From positions 1-64,000 of the forward strand of contig CAMLRS010000009.1 in assembly GCA_946482515.1 (NCBI GenBank): a DNA stretch of 64,000 nt, written 5' to 3'. The notes beneath the pieces were generated by a model. It was not told the origin of the DNA, did not search any database, and saw only the letters and a list, made by a program, of their open reading frames with translations. This DNA is from an uncultured Flavobacteriales bacterium. Lineage in GTDB: Bacteria; Bacteroidota; Bacteroidia; Flavobacteriales; Crocinitomicaceae. The translations under genes and the position numbers were made by a program. Below are positions 32,780 to 39,965 of this stretch, one piece after another; position 1 is the first letter of the stretch; the number at the start of each line of letters is the position of its first letter.

Positions 32780-33760
32780 ATGTCAGTAGATAAAAACAAA
32801 CATTTAGAATGTGTGCTTAGCTCGCACATGATTACAAAGGAGGAAGTACTCCTTGACAAATTCAAGGATAGAAGAGATGAAGTCAAAGAGGCTCTTGAAT
32901 CTGAATTTGGCAGCAAATTATACACACCTTTCAATTCTGGGTCTTACGCAAAAAACACTGCTGTTAACACAAAGTTTGACTTTGATTTGATGGCACCTTT
33001 TAAAAAGAAAGCTTTTACAACATTGGAGTCGATGTATGAAGCTGTTCATGATTTCATGAAAAAGAAATTTCAGACTGAAGATCAGGCAGCAACTGTTCGC
33101 AAGCAGAAAGTCTCTATCGGGATTGAATTTTACTCCGATGAAGATGGTGATATTGTAAAGATTGATGTAGTACCAGGAAGAGAGCTGGTGGAAGATGATT
33201 TCAACAATGACAAAAGACTTAATCTTTACGTGTATGAACAGTTTGGAAACTTGGCGAAAGGTTCAGATTATATCCAAACGAATATACACGCTCAAATCGA
33301 TAATATCAAAGAGCGGGCAACAAAAGAAAAAGATTCGATCCGGAAGGTTATTCGATTACTAAAAGTCTGGAAAATCCAAAATTACAAGACCCCCAAGTCA
33401 TTTTTTATTGAATTGATTACTATAAAAGCTTTCGATAAAAAAATGATTACCGGAAATACTTGGGATAAACTTAAGGCGGTGATGGAATACATCCGCGATA
33501 ATGTCGAAACCGTTACACTGACGGATCCAGGAAATTCGAATAAAGATGTAGCAGAAACACTCACAGACTACGAGAAAACGAATTTGTCTGATGATATGAA
33601 AAACATGATCAATAGAATTGAGGATAATAGTAATAATATCAAATTGTATTTTGCAGTAAACGAGAAATTCCCGTGTCCTAATGAAGATTCTTCAAATAGA
33701 GGTTATGGCCAAAATGAAGGTATCTCCATTCCTCCAACGACAAGATTTGGCTTACAATGA
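32780..33760 (+). CDS. CD-NTase cyclic (oligo)nucleotide synthase of CBASS
   Basis: 326 residues. Classic nucleotidyltransferase core: Gly54-Ser55 in SGSYAKNTAVN, Asp67-x-Asp69 in KFDFDLMAPF, and the third carboxylate Asp129 in VKIDVVPG, all intact, so it should be active. The helical C-terminal half (KVIRLLKVWKIQNYKTPKSFFIELI) is the OAS/cGAS-type lid. It makes a cyclic nucleotide signal on phage infection that activates the operon effector. The downstream E2-E1 protein is expected to conjugate its C-terminus, which ends RFGLQ. It overlaps the next gene by 4 bp (ATGA). The product nucleotide cannot be read from sequence. Confidence 0.92.
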   Translation: MSVDKNKHLECVLSSHMITKEEVLLDKFKDRRDEVKEALESEFGSKLYTPFNSGSYAKNTAVNTKFDFDLMAPFKKKAFTTLESMYEAVHDFMKKKFQTEDQAATVRKQKVSIGIEFYSDEDGDIVKIDVVPGRELVEDDFNNDKRLNLYVYEQFGNLAKGSDYIQTNIHAQIDNIKERATKEKDSIRKVIRLLKVWKIQNYKTPKSFFIELITIKAFDKKMITGNTWDKLKAVMEYIRDNVETVTLTDPGNSNKDVAETLTDYEKTNLSDDMKNMINRIEDNSNNIKLYFAVNEKFPCPNEDSSNRGYGQNEGISIPPTTRFGLQ

Positions 33761-35430
33761 ATGATCGTGTAAAAACAATCACTGGATATCTGACTTCGAT
33801 ACCAGGTGTACGAATCTTAAGAGACTTGACACTTGCTAAATATGATTCTATTGAAGGAAGGGTGTCAATTGAATTCGAAAATAGATCTCTAGACTTTGAT
33901 GTTGTTATTCAGTCTTCTTATCCATTTCAACTTCATGAAGCTGAATCAATCCGGTTTATAAATCCAGAGTTGATTGAGTATAATCATGTAAACCGAGACG
34001 GCTCGGTTTGCCTTCACACAGCTCATCATCAGCATCTAAAAACCAAGCTGGAATACGATATCGAATCTCTCAAAAAATGGATAGTAAAGTATTATGTGAA
34101 CAAAGAAGAGGATTCCCACTATCCGCATATCGTAGCTCAACCGTCTACAATAAACAACCATAGACATTACTTTTTATTCACTGACTTAAATGGCAATTTT
34201 AACAAAGGGGACTACGGAAAATTTTCATATTCAACGATGGCTTCTGGACCTGGGACCACAATTGGTGTTGATATACTCACCTTCATAGTAAAAGCATTTT
34301 ATAACGAAAAAAAAGCATTTGGGGCTCAATCAAAATTATTGTGTAATTGGACAGAAACCTATTACAACGGACTCAAAGATTCAAATACTGGAATCTTTGT
34401 ATATGTTGATGTCCCTCCTACAATTCACAGGAGATTTATAATCGAAAATTGGCATCAGCTTGAGCCATTTGTTGATCAAGATTTTAAGAAATACCTAAAT
34501 GACTTTAAACATCAGACTTCTAAGAAAAAGGAAGTTTGGTTCCCTTTGTTTATAGGATATAAAATTCCTGATGGATCGACTCATTGGCAAGCTGCGATGT
34601 TGAGCCCAAATTCAATTCCTGTCATATCAGAAAAACTTCCCGATAAAAAAGGATATAAAGGCTATTTCAATAATACCACTATTGAATGGATATTTACAAA
34701 AAACGTTTCATATGCAAATTTCTTTGGAAGAGGGAAATTACATGATGAAATAACCGAAAAGAAAATTCTCATTGTTGGTGTTGGCGCTATAGGAAGTATT
34801 GTAGCGACTACATTAGCTAGAGGCGGATGTCGATACTTAACTCTGGAAGATTACGATTTAAAAGAACCAGAAAATGTGTGTCGATCAGAATATATCTTTC
34901 AATCAGGCGTCCGATTGAAAGTAAATGAACTCGCTCTCTCGTTATCAAGCATCTCGCCATTTGTAGATGTCAAATATTCATCTCATCTACCGGACTTAGT
35001 AAAACTGATTGGTCAGAACGATCAATCCAAGGAAAAACTGAAGGACTTTTATGGTTCTTACGACTTAATTATCGACTGTTCGGCGGACAACGATGTTCTT
35101 AGTATGCTTGATTTGTTAGATCTGGATTTGTCAATAGTTAGCATGTCTATTACGAATAAAGCGGAATCGCTCATTTTCGGGTACGGTCGGAATATTTATA
35201 AATGGGTAACTGAAGTTTCTGAGTCGTTAAAAGGTGATGCCGCTGATTTATATGAGCCAATTGGTTGCTGGAGTCCTACTTTTAGAGCTTCCTATAATGA
35301 CGTAAATGTTTTGGTTCAATATGCCATCAAACAATTTAATCTCTATATGGTGGACGGTAAGACCCCGAGAAGTTTTTACTTGACAACAGAGACTGATCAA
35401 GGATTCACAATCAAACTGCACGAGTTTTGA
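33757..35430 (+). CDS. Cap2-type E2-E1 fusion of type II CBASS
   Basis: 557 residues. The N-terminal E2-like domain holds Cys85 in DGSVCLHTAHH. An intermediate region is followed by a ThiF/E1 adenylation domain: GVGAIGS at 341-347 (nucleotide-binding loop), ENVCRSEYIFQSG (the arginine finger region) and the catalytic Cys504 in IGCWSPTFRASYND. This is the layout of Cap2, which attaches the CD-NTase C-terminus to target proteins and primes it for signalling. The start overlaps the CD-NTase stop (ATGA) and the end overlaps the next gene (TTGA), so the operon is tightly coupled. Confidence 0.92.
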   Translation: MNDRVKTITGYLTSIPGVRILRDLTLAKYDSIEGRVSIEFENRSLDFDVVIQSSYPFQLHEAESIRFINPELIEYNHVNRDGSVCLHTAHHQHLKTKLEYDIESLKKWIVKYYVNKEEDSHYPHIVAQPSTINNHRHYFLFTDLNGNFNKGDYGKFSYSTMASGPGTTIGVDILTFIVKAFYNEKKAFGAQSKLLCNWTETYYNGLKDSNTGIFVYVDVPPTIHRRFIIENWHQLEPFVDQDFKKYLNDFKHQTSKKKEVWFPLFIGYKIPDGSTHWQAAMLSPNSIPVISEKLPDKKGYKGYFNNTTIEWIFTKNVSYANFFGRGKLHDEITEKKILIVGVGAIGSIVATTLARGGCRYLTLEDYDLKEPENVCRSEYIFQSGVRLKVNELALSLSSISPFVDVKYSSHLPDLVKLIGQNDQSKEKLKDFYGSYDLIIDCSADNDVLSMLDLLDLDLSIVSMSITNKAESLIFGYGRNIYKWVTEVSESLKGDAADLYEPIGCWSPTFRASYNDVNVLVQYAIKQFNLYMVDGKTPRSFYLTTETDQGFTIKLHEF

Positions 35431-35897
35431 ACTTTCTACAAAAACAGCTGGCAATAACCTTAGAGATACCGGATACCCTCTTGGATGAACTTTGGTCTCA
35501 CGGTCTCAGGCATTATCCAAGAGAGTTTGGAGGAATTCTTGTTGGACATTATTCGGAAGATGAGACAAGATGCTATGTTAGAGCGACAATACTGCCTACA
35601 ACATTCAAGTCATCCAGATACGGATTTGAAAGGGGAAATACTGGATTAGCCGAACCTCTCATCAAATACTACAATTCCAACCCAAGACTAATCTATGTTG
35701 GGGAATGGCACACACATCCGGATGCTGGGCCGAATCCAAGTAAAACGGATATAGAAGGAATGGGTTCTGTCGAAGCTTCGAGTAGCGTACTTATTTCTTC
35801 TCCAATACTCATTATCATTGGAATGACTCAAAAAACTTATTCTGTAGGAGCATTTGTTCAGCATTCAAATAAACTATACCGATATGAAAAACTTTAG
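35427..35897 (+). CDS. Cap3-type JAMM/MPN peptidase of type II CBASS
   Basis: 156 residues with the complete JAMM metalloprotease motif: Glu33 in REFGGILVG, His95-x-His97 in GEWHTHPDAGPNPSKTD, Ser105 and Asp108. Cap3 cleaves the CD-NTase from its conjugates and opposes Cap2. The start codon is an unusual TTG at 35427 sharing bases with the Cap2 stop (TTGA), supported by the conserved spacing and by the absence of an upstream ATG. The next gene starts inside it (ATG at 35884, 14-bp overlap). Confidence 0.92.
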   Translation: MNFLQKQLAITLEIPDTLLDELWSHGLRHYPREFGGILVGHYSEDETRCYVRATILPTTFKSSRYGFERGNTGLAEPLIKYYNSNPRLIYVGEWHTHPDAGPNPSKTDIEGMGSVEASSSVLISSPILIIIGMTQKTYSVGAFVQHSNKLYRYEKL

Positions 35898-36630
35898 AAA
35901 TTACTTAATAGCTATTCTTTTACTCCTTGCAAATGGACCAACTATGGCGAACTCAGATTCATCAAAATTGCAGGAAAGAGTTGAAAAAATTGAAGAGTTT
36001 CAGTCAATCCAAGAAGAAAAATTTGATCTCCTCAAAGACCAGATTAATACTCAGCTTTCAAATTTCGAGAACGATTATAATTGGTTAGGTTGGATATTCG
36101 GCGGCTCCTTTGGGGTCACAGCGCTTATTGGATTATACCTGTGGTTTTACAGTTTACCAAAGAAAATTGAGGCACTCGCAGAACTAAAAGCGAACGAAAA
36201 ACTATCCACCTATTTTGAAGAGAAAAAATCACGAATCGAAGCCATCGTTAGGGGTGCTGATGAAGATGAGAAACTAAAAAAACAGAAGAAAATTATTGTT
36301 GTTTCAAATACCGCTAAGGGAGATGACACTGACTTTCTAGGGTCATTCTTAAAACAATCAAACTTCAACACAGAATTCGTTGAAATGGATGAATACGAGG
36401 AAATTAAAAAGAACTATGATATTCTTCTCATAAACAATGAAAAAGGCAACTTTACTGATAAGAAGGATCTTCTGCTAGCAGATTTAAAGCCGAATACCTT
36501 ACTATTCTTTTTTGGACAGGGTATCCGATTGGATGATGATCAGAATAGACATTTCTCATCTGCGACATTTAGAAGTCAACTTTATGGTAATCTATTGAGT
36601 GCTTTAAGATATCAAAGACTAATCGATTGA
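35884..36630 (+). CDS. Candidate CBASS effector: membrane protein with Rossmann-like C-terminus
   Basis: 248 residues. N-terminal signal-like helix (about 7-22, ending GPTMA), a charged coiled coil (24-62), a single strong membrane helix (66-90, WLGWIFGGSFGVTALIGLYLWFY), a second coiled segment, and a C-terminal alpha/beta domain (135-245): KKIIVVSNTAKGDDTDFLGSFL, YDILLINNEK, TLLFFFGQGIRL. The domain looks like a flavodoxin/TIR-type Rossmann fold facing the cytosol, but no catalytic motif is recognised. Its place in the operon makes it the best effector candidate, perhaps acting on the membrane or on a nucleotide substrate. I do not match it to a described CBASS effector. Starts inside Cap3. 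Confidence 0.72.
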   Translation: MKNFRNYLIAILLLLANGPTMANSDSSKLQERVEKIEEFQSIQEEKFDLLKDQINTQLSNFENDYNWLGWIFGGSFGVTALIGLYLWFYSLPKKIEALAELKANEKLSTYFEEKKSRIEAIVRGADEDEKLKKQKKIIVVSNTAKGDDTDFLGSFLKQSNFNTEFVEMDEYEEIKKNYDILLINNEKGNFTDKKDLLLADLKPNTLLFFFGQGIRLDDDQNRHFSSATFRSQLYGNLLSALRYQRLID

Positions 36631-36634
36631 GTAT

Positions 36635-37708
36635 ATGAATAAAAAAGTAAAATATGCCCTTAATGGAGCTGGTATAGGCGCCGCAATTGGCTTTTTGATA
36701 AATGCTATTTGCCAATTTTTAGATATGAACGATGAGGATCAAAAAGATTTCGATTGGTCTGAAGCGCTTTCTGCTGCCGGTAAAGGCGCGCTACTGGGAG
36801 GTGGCGTAGGACTATTAGCAGGTGCATATTGTGACAATAAAAATGCAAAGGTAGTACCTAAAGACACCGACAACATATTGAAACGGGAGGCATCAAAAAT
36901 CTCACTACAAAAACAAAATCCTCGATTCGTTCGCACCAATAAAAAGGCTATTTGGTTAGAGAACGTCTTAAACCAACAATTTTTTCATCAGCTCCAAAGG
37001 TACCCTAAACGGATTGGCTCTGTAAGTAAAGGCACAGCTTTGAACAAGCATTTTGACATAGATACTTCTCTACTTTTCCGCTCGAGTAGCTTCTCTTCCA
37101 CGCATGAAATGAGCTCGGCAGTTTTCGACTTCCTGCTGGACCTGAAATCGAGTGGCAGGATATACGATGTAAGATTGCAGAAAAAGTCTATCGGGGTATT
37201 TTTCAATACCGCCTCCGAATTGATCAAAATTGATGTTGTACCATGCAAACTTACTAGTCGAGAAGGTAACGTTTCTTCTGGGTACTTGCGTGTGATGGAC
37301 CAAAACATGTTTGGAATGACAGTCAACACATATAAAAAAACAGATGTCTACGCGTTAACTAGCCAGCACTACACGCAAACACAAAAGAACATCATTCTTC
37401 TTTTGAAAAATTGGAAACTGCGAAATAACATCCCAATAAGTAGTCATCTGTTGGAGAATTTAGTGGTTGATGCATATCAATTCAATAGGGGAAAAATTCC
37501 TGCCGGATTCACAGATAAATTGATCATGGTGGTTGAGCACATTTCGGAGAACCTGGAAGGATTAGAATTAGCAAGTGTTGAGAACACCAACAATATTATT
37601 ACCGACATCTCGAGATCAAAGAAATTTGAAATTATAGAAGCTTGTAATAGTCTCATTGAAGATTACACATATCAACCGAATTCCATTCTTGATCATCTGA
37701 CCGGATGA
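36635..37708 (+). CDS. Second nucleotidyltransferase, glycine-zipper membrane N-terminus
   Basis: 357 residues, starting 4 bp after the effector stop. Residues 8-25 and 48-65 are Gly-rich hydrophobic stretches (GAGIGAAIGFLINAI, GKGALLGGGVGLLAGAYC) of the glycine-zipper type, probably membrane inserting. A linker leads to a nucleotidyltransferase core: Gly128-Ser129 in RIGSVSKGT, Asp141-x-Asp143 in HFDIDTSLLF and Asp200 in IKIDVVPCK, i.e. the same intact triad as the operon's first enzyme. A helical C-terminal part (NIILLLKNWKLRNNIPIS) matches the CD-NTase lid. So it resembles a membrane-tethered CD-NTase paralog. Its role (second messenger source, target or regulator) is unknown. Confidence 0.78.
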   Translation: MNKKVKYALNGAGIGAAIGFLINAICQFLDMNDEDQKDFDWSEALSAAGKGALLGGGVGLLAGAYCDNKNAKVVPKDTDNILKREASKISLQKQNPRFVRTNKKAIWLENVLNQQFFHQLQRYPKRIGSVSKGTALNKHFDIDTSLLFRSSSFSSTHEMSSAVFDFLLDLKSSGRIYDVRLQKKSIGVFFNTASELIKIDVVPCKLTSREGNVSSGYLRVMDQNMFGMTVNTYKKTDVYALTSQHYTQTQKNIILLLKNWKLRNNIPISSHLLENLVVDAYQFNRGKIPAGFTDKLIMVVEHISENLEGLELASVENTNNIITDISRSKKFEIIEACNSLIEDYTYQPNSILDHLTG

Positions 37709-37745
37709 ATTCAGATGAAATTCTCCGAAACCCACCGACATTCAA

Positions 37746-37795
37746 CCCCACATTCTGACCCCTAGCTTTCCAATTCTACCCCACATTCTGACCCC
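37746..37795. repeat. CCCCACATTCTGACCCC direct repeats at the island's right edge
   Basis: Two identical 17-mers at 37746-37762 and 37779-37795, 33 bp apart, just before the tRNA genes. A related CCCAATATTCTGACCCA lies at 12376-12392 by the integrase gene. Confidence 0.6.
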
Positions 37796-37799
37796 AAAA

Positions 37800-37842
37800 A
37801 GAAAAAACCCTTTGCAAATCATTGATTAACAAAGGGTTTTAG
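37800..37842 (-). terminator. Terminator of tRNA-Leu
   Basis: AAAACCCTTTG/CAAAGGGTTTT 11-bp stem with a 15-nt loop. On the minus strand the stem is followed by TTTTTTC. Confidence 0.85.
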
Positions 37843-37851
37843 AATTAAATG

Positions 37852-37934
37852 TACCCGGAGCGGGACTTGAACCCGCACGCCCAAATGAGCACAGGATTTT
37901 AAGTCCGGCGTGTCTACCATTCCACCATCCGGGC
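37852..37934 (-). tRNA. tRNA-Leu (anticodon TAA)
   Basis: 83-nt gene on the minus strand. 5' acceptor GCCCGGA pairs with TCCGGGT; discriminator A; no encoded CCA. D-arm TGGTGGAATGGTAGACA, anticodon loop ACTTAAAAT giving TAA, a long class II variable arm (GTGCTCATTTGGGC), and T-arm GCGGGTTCAAGTCCCGC. All features are those of tRNA-Leu. Confidence 0.96.
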
Positions 37935-37968
37935 GTGTCAATAACGGACTGTTATTAACGACTATCAA

Positions 37969-37996
37969 CAAAAAAGTCCGTCTAGCGACGGACCTT
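37969..37996 (-). terminator. Terminator of tRNA-Gly
   Basis: Minus-strand GTCCGT-CGCTAG-ACGGAC hairpin followed by TTTTTTG, between the tRNA-Gly and tRNA-Leu genes. It suggests separate transcripts. Confidence 0.75.
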
Positions 37997-38001
37997 TTGC
38001 C

Positions 38002-38077
<76 letters not shown>

Positions 38078-38303
38078 ATTATTTCAATTTGCCGACTCTC
38101 GTTCGAACCGGGTTGCAAATGTAACAAACGATTTTCGCAATTTGCAAGCCTTTCGGTGATTTTTTTCTCAAAAATGTGGTTCTTTGAAAATTGTCGGTTG
38201 AAAACCAGGAAATAACCGCCCCGGTCAATGTTTTGGTTGAGTTTTTAGTAACTTCATACCTGCCAAAATCACTGGATAAATCATCTATTTATACTTACAA
38301 ATT

Positions 38304-39965
38304 GTGTCTGATTACATTACAACACCGCAAATCTGGTTCGTAACCCAGGGAGCCAGCTTCAAACCCGATGAAGGGATGAAATTTCTATGGGGCCCGAAAT
38401 TCGGTAAAGACGATCGACCCCGCTTTTACTGGGAGAATGTAAACAAGATCAATAAAGGTGATTTCATTTTTCACTATGCCAATTTAGCCATTGAGGGCAT
38501 TTCGATTGCTCTTTCCAACGGATATGAAAGCGGCGATCCCAACGGTAATGCAAAATGGGTAACGAACGGCTATCGGGCGGATGTTCAATTCATCTCATTC
38601 GGCTCCCCTATTTCTCTCTCGAAAATTATCGACTTTAAATCGGAATTCCGGAAACGGCTGCAAACCATCAAAAACAAACCGTTCACTTTAGCAGGCGAAG
38701 TCAACTCAGGCTATCTCTACGAGTTCACGCCCGAAGCGGGGAAGCTCATTCGGGAGATCTACGGAAAGCCGTTTGGGAATAAGCAGATCGATGCGTTTTT
38801 TGATCAGATAGCAACAGAAGAAATGGAAAGTCCCCTTTCACTGCCCGACATCCTTCCCACTATCCGTCATTGCCACAGTTATATCACAGCGAAAGGTTTC
38901 CGCTACCAATACGAGGAGATCGCGAATTTTTACCTCGCGCTGCGCACCAAGCCGTTTGTGATCCTGGCGGGAATTTCCGGGACGGGGAAAACGCAGCTGC
39001 CGCGAAAGTTTGCCGAAGCGCTGGGCTTTTCGAAGGAACAGGTGATGCAGCTCGCCGTGCGGCCCGATTGGACAGACAGCAGCGATCTGCTGGGCTACAC
39101 GGCGCTCGACGGCAATTTCGTGCCGAAGGATTTGACGATTGCCATTCAGCGGGCCCGGAAAAACAGCAATAAGCCGTTCTTCTTCATCCTCGATGAAATG
39201 AACCTGGCACGAGTCGAGCACTACTTCAGCGATTTCCTGAGCGTGATCGAAACGCGCGAACGGGTCGGTAACGAAATTCAAACGGATGCGATTTTGAGGG
39301 AGGAAGCGTTCAATACGGCGCGCAACCGCAACGACTTCGAAGCGTATGGCTGGCCGCAGAATCTCTACCTCATCGGGACAGTGAATATGGATGAAACCAC
39401 GCACGCTTTTTCCCGGAAGGTGCTCGATCGTGCCAATTCCATCGAAATGAACGACGTGGACCTCAACTGGATCGAACCGGCGAAAACGGCTCCGGCTCCT
39501 GTTTCGGGAATTCCGAATGCATTCCTGGAAACGCCCTATCTCACTTCGGCGGAACTGTCGGAAACGGATAAGCAAAACCTGCATTACGGGATGGATTTGC
39601 TGCAAAGGGTCAACCAAATCCTCCAAAAAGCCGACCTGCATTTCGCCTACCGCGTGCGCGATGAAATCGCCTTTTACCTCACGCTCAACCAGCAGCATGA
39701 GCTCATGGATATTATCACGGCGCTCGATTTCCAGCTCGTACAAAAGATTCTGCCACGCATTCACGGCAGCTCCGAACGCATTCTGGCTGTATTGATTGAT
39801 CTGCTCAACCTGCTCGAAAATATTAACTTGAAATCTGAAAATTTTGAGTTTTCCCAGGTAAAAAAACAGCTGTCGGACGAACGGCGCTATCCAAGAGCAT
39901 CGGCTAAGATCGAGTTCATGCTCCAGCGCTTCGACGAAGACCGTTTCACGTCGTTCTGGCTATGA
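38304..39965 (+). CDS. McrB-like GTPase with EVE-like N-terminal domain
   Basis: 553 residues. The N-terminal region (about 8-155, IWFVTQGASF, FYWENVNKINKGDFIFHYAN) resembles EVE/PUA-type modified-base reader domains. The AAA+ motor has Walker A GISGTGKT at 223-230, Walker B FFILDEMNLARVEH with Asp297-Glu298, and the GTP-recognition loop IGTVNMDETTH (Asn361-Met-Asp363). The last is the shorter NxD form in place of the NTxD of McrB. It partners with the DUF2357 protein whose start overlaps its stop (ATGA), as in McrBC-type modification-dependent restriction. The start is a GTG at 38304. Confidence 0.9.
   Translation: MSDYITTPQIWFVTQGASFKPDEGMKFLWGPKFGKDDRPRFYWENVNKINKGDFIFHYANLAIEGISIALSNGYESGDPNGNAKWVTNGYRADVQFISFGSPISLSKIIDFKSEFRKRLQTIKNKPFTLAGEVNSGYLYEFTPEAGKLIREIYGKPFGNKQIDAFFDQIATEEMESPLSLPDILPTIRHCHSYITAKGFRYQYEEIANFYLALRTKPFVILAGISGTGKTQLPRKFAEALGFSKEQVMQLAVRPDWTDSSDLLGYTALDGNFVPKDLTIAIQRARKNSNKPFFFILDEMNLARVEHYFSDFLSVIETRERVGNEIQTDAILREEAFNTARNRNDFEAYGWPQNLYLIGTVNMDETTHAFSRKVLDRANSIEMNDVDLNWIEPAKTAPAPVSGIPNAFLETPYLTSAELSETDKQNLHYGMDLLQRVNQILQKADLHFAYRVRDEIAFYLTLNQQHELMDIITALDFQLVQKILPRIHGSSERILAVLIDLLNLLENINLKSENFEFSQVKKQLSDERRYPRASAKIEFMLQRFDEDRFTSFWL

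Larger units (their letters stand above)
12376..37795. mobile_element. Putative integrase-bearing accessory (defence) island
   Basis: The region from the tyrosine recombinase to just before two tRNA genes is filled with defence-type and hypothetical genes, while both flanks are core-like. The 10-mer ATTCTGACCC occurs at the left edge (12382-12391) and, within the longer CCCCACATTCTGACCCC, twice at the right edge (37746-37762, 37779-37795), which would fit att-like repeats. Low-GC stretches within it (13.8-14.8 and 28.6-37.7 kb) contrast with host-like stretches (19.5-28.5 kb), so it is probably composite. The boundaries are inference. Confidence 0.4.

Noticed and set aside
37852..37934. tRNA-Leu 3' end as the integration site of the island
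   Set aside because: I found no second copy of the tRNA 3' end near the integrase, so tRNA-targeted integration is not supported.
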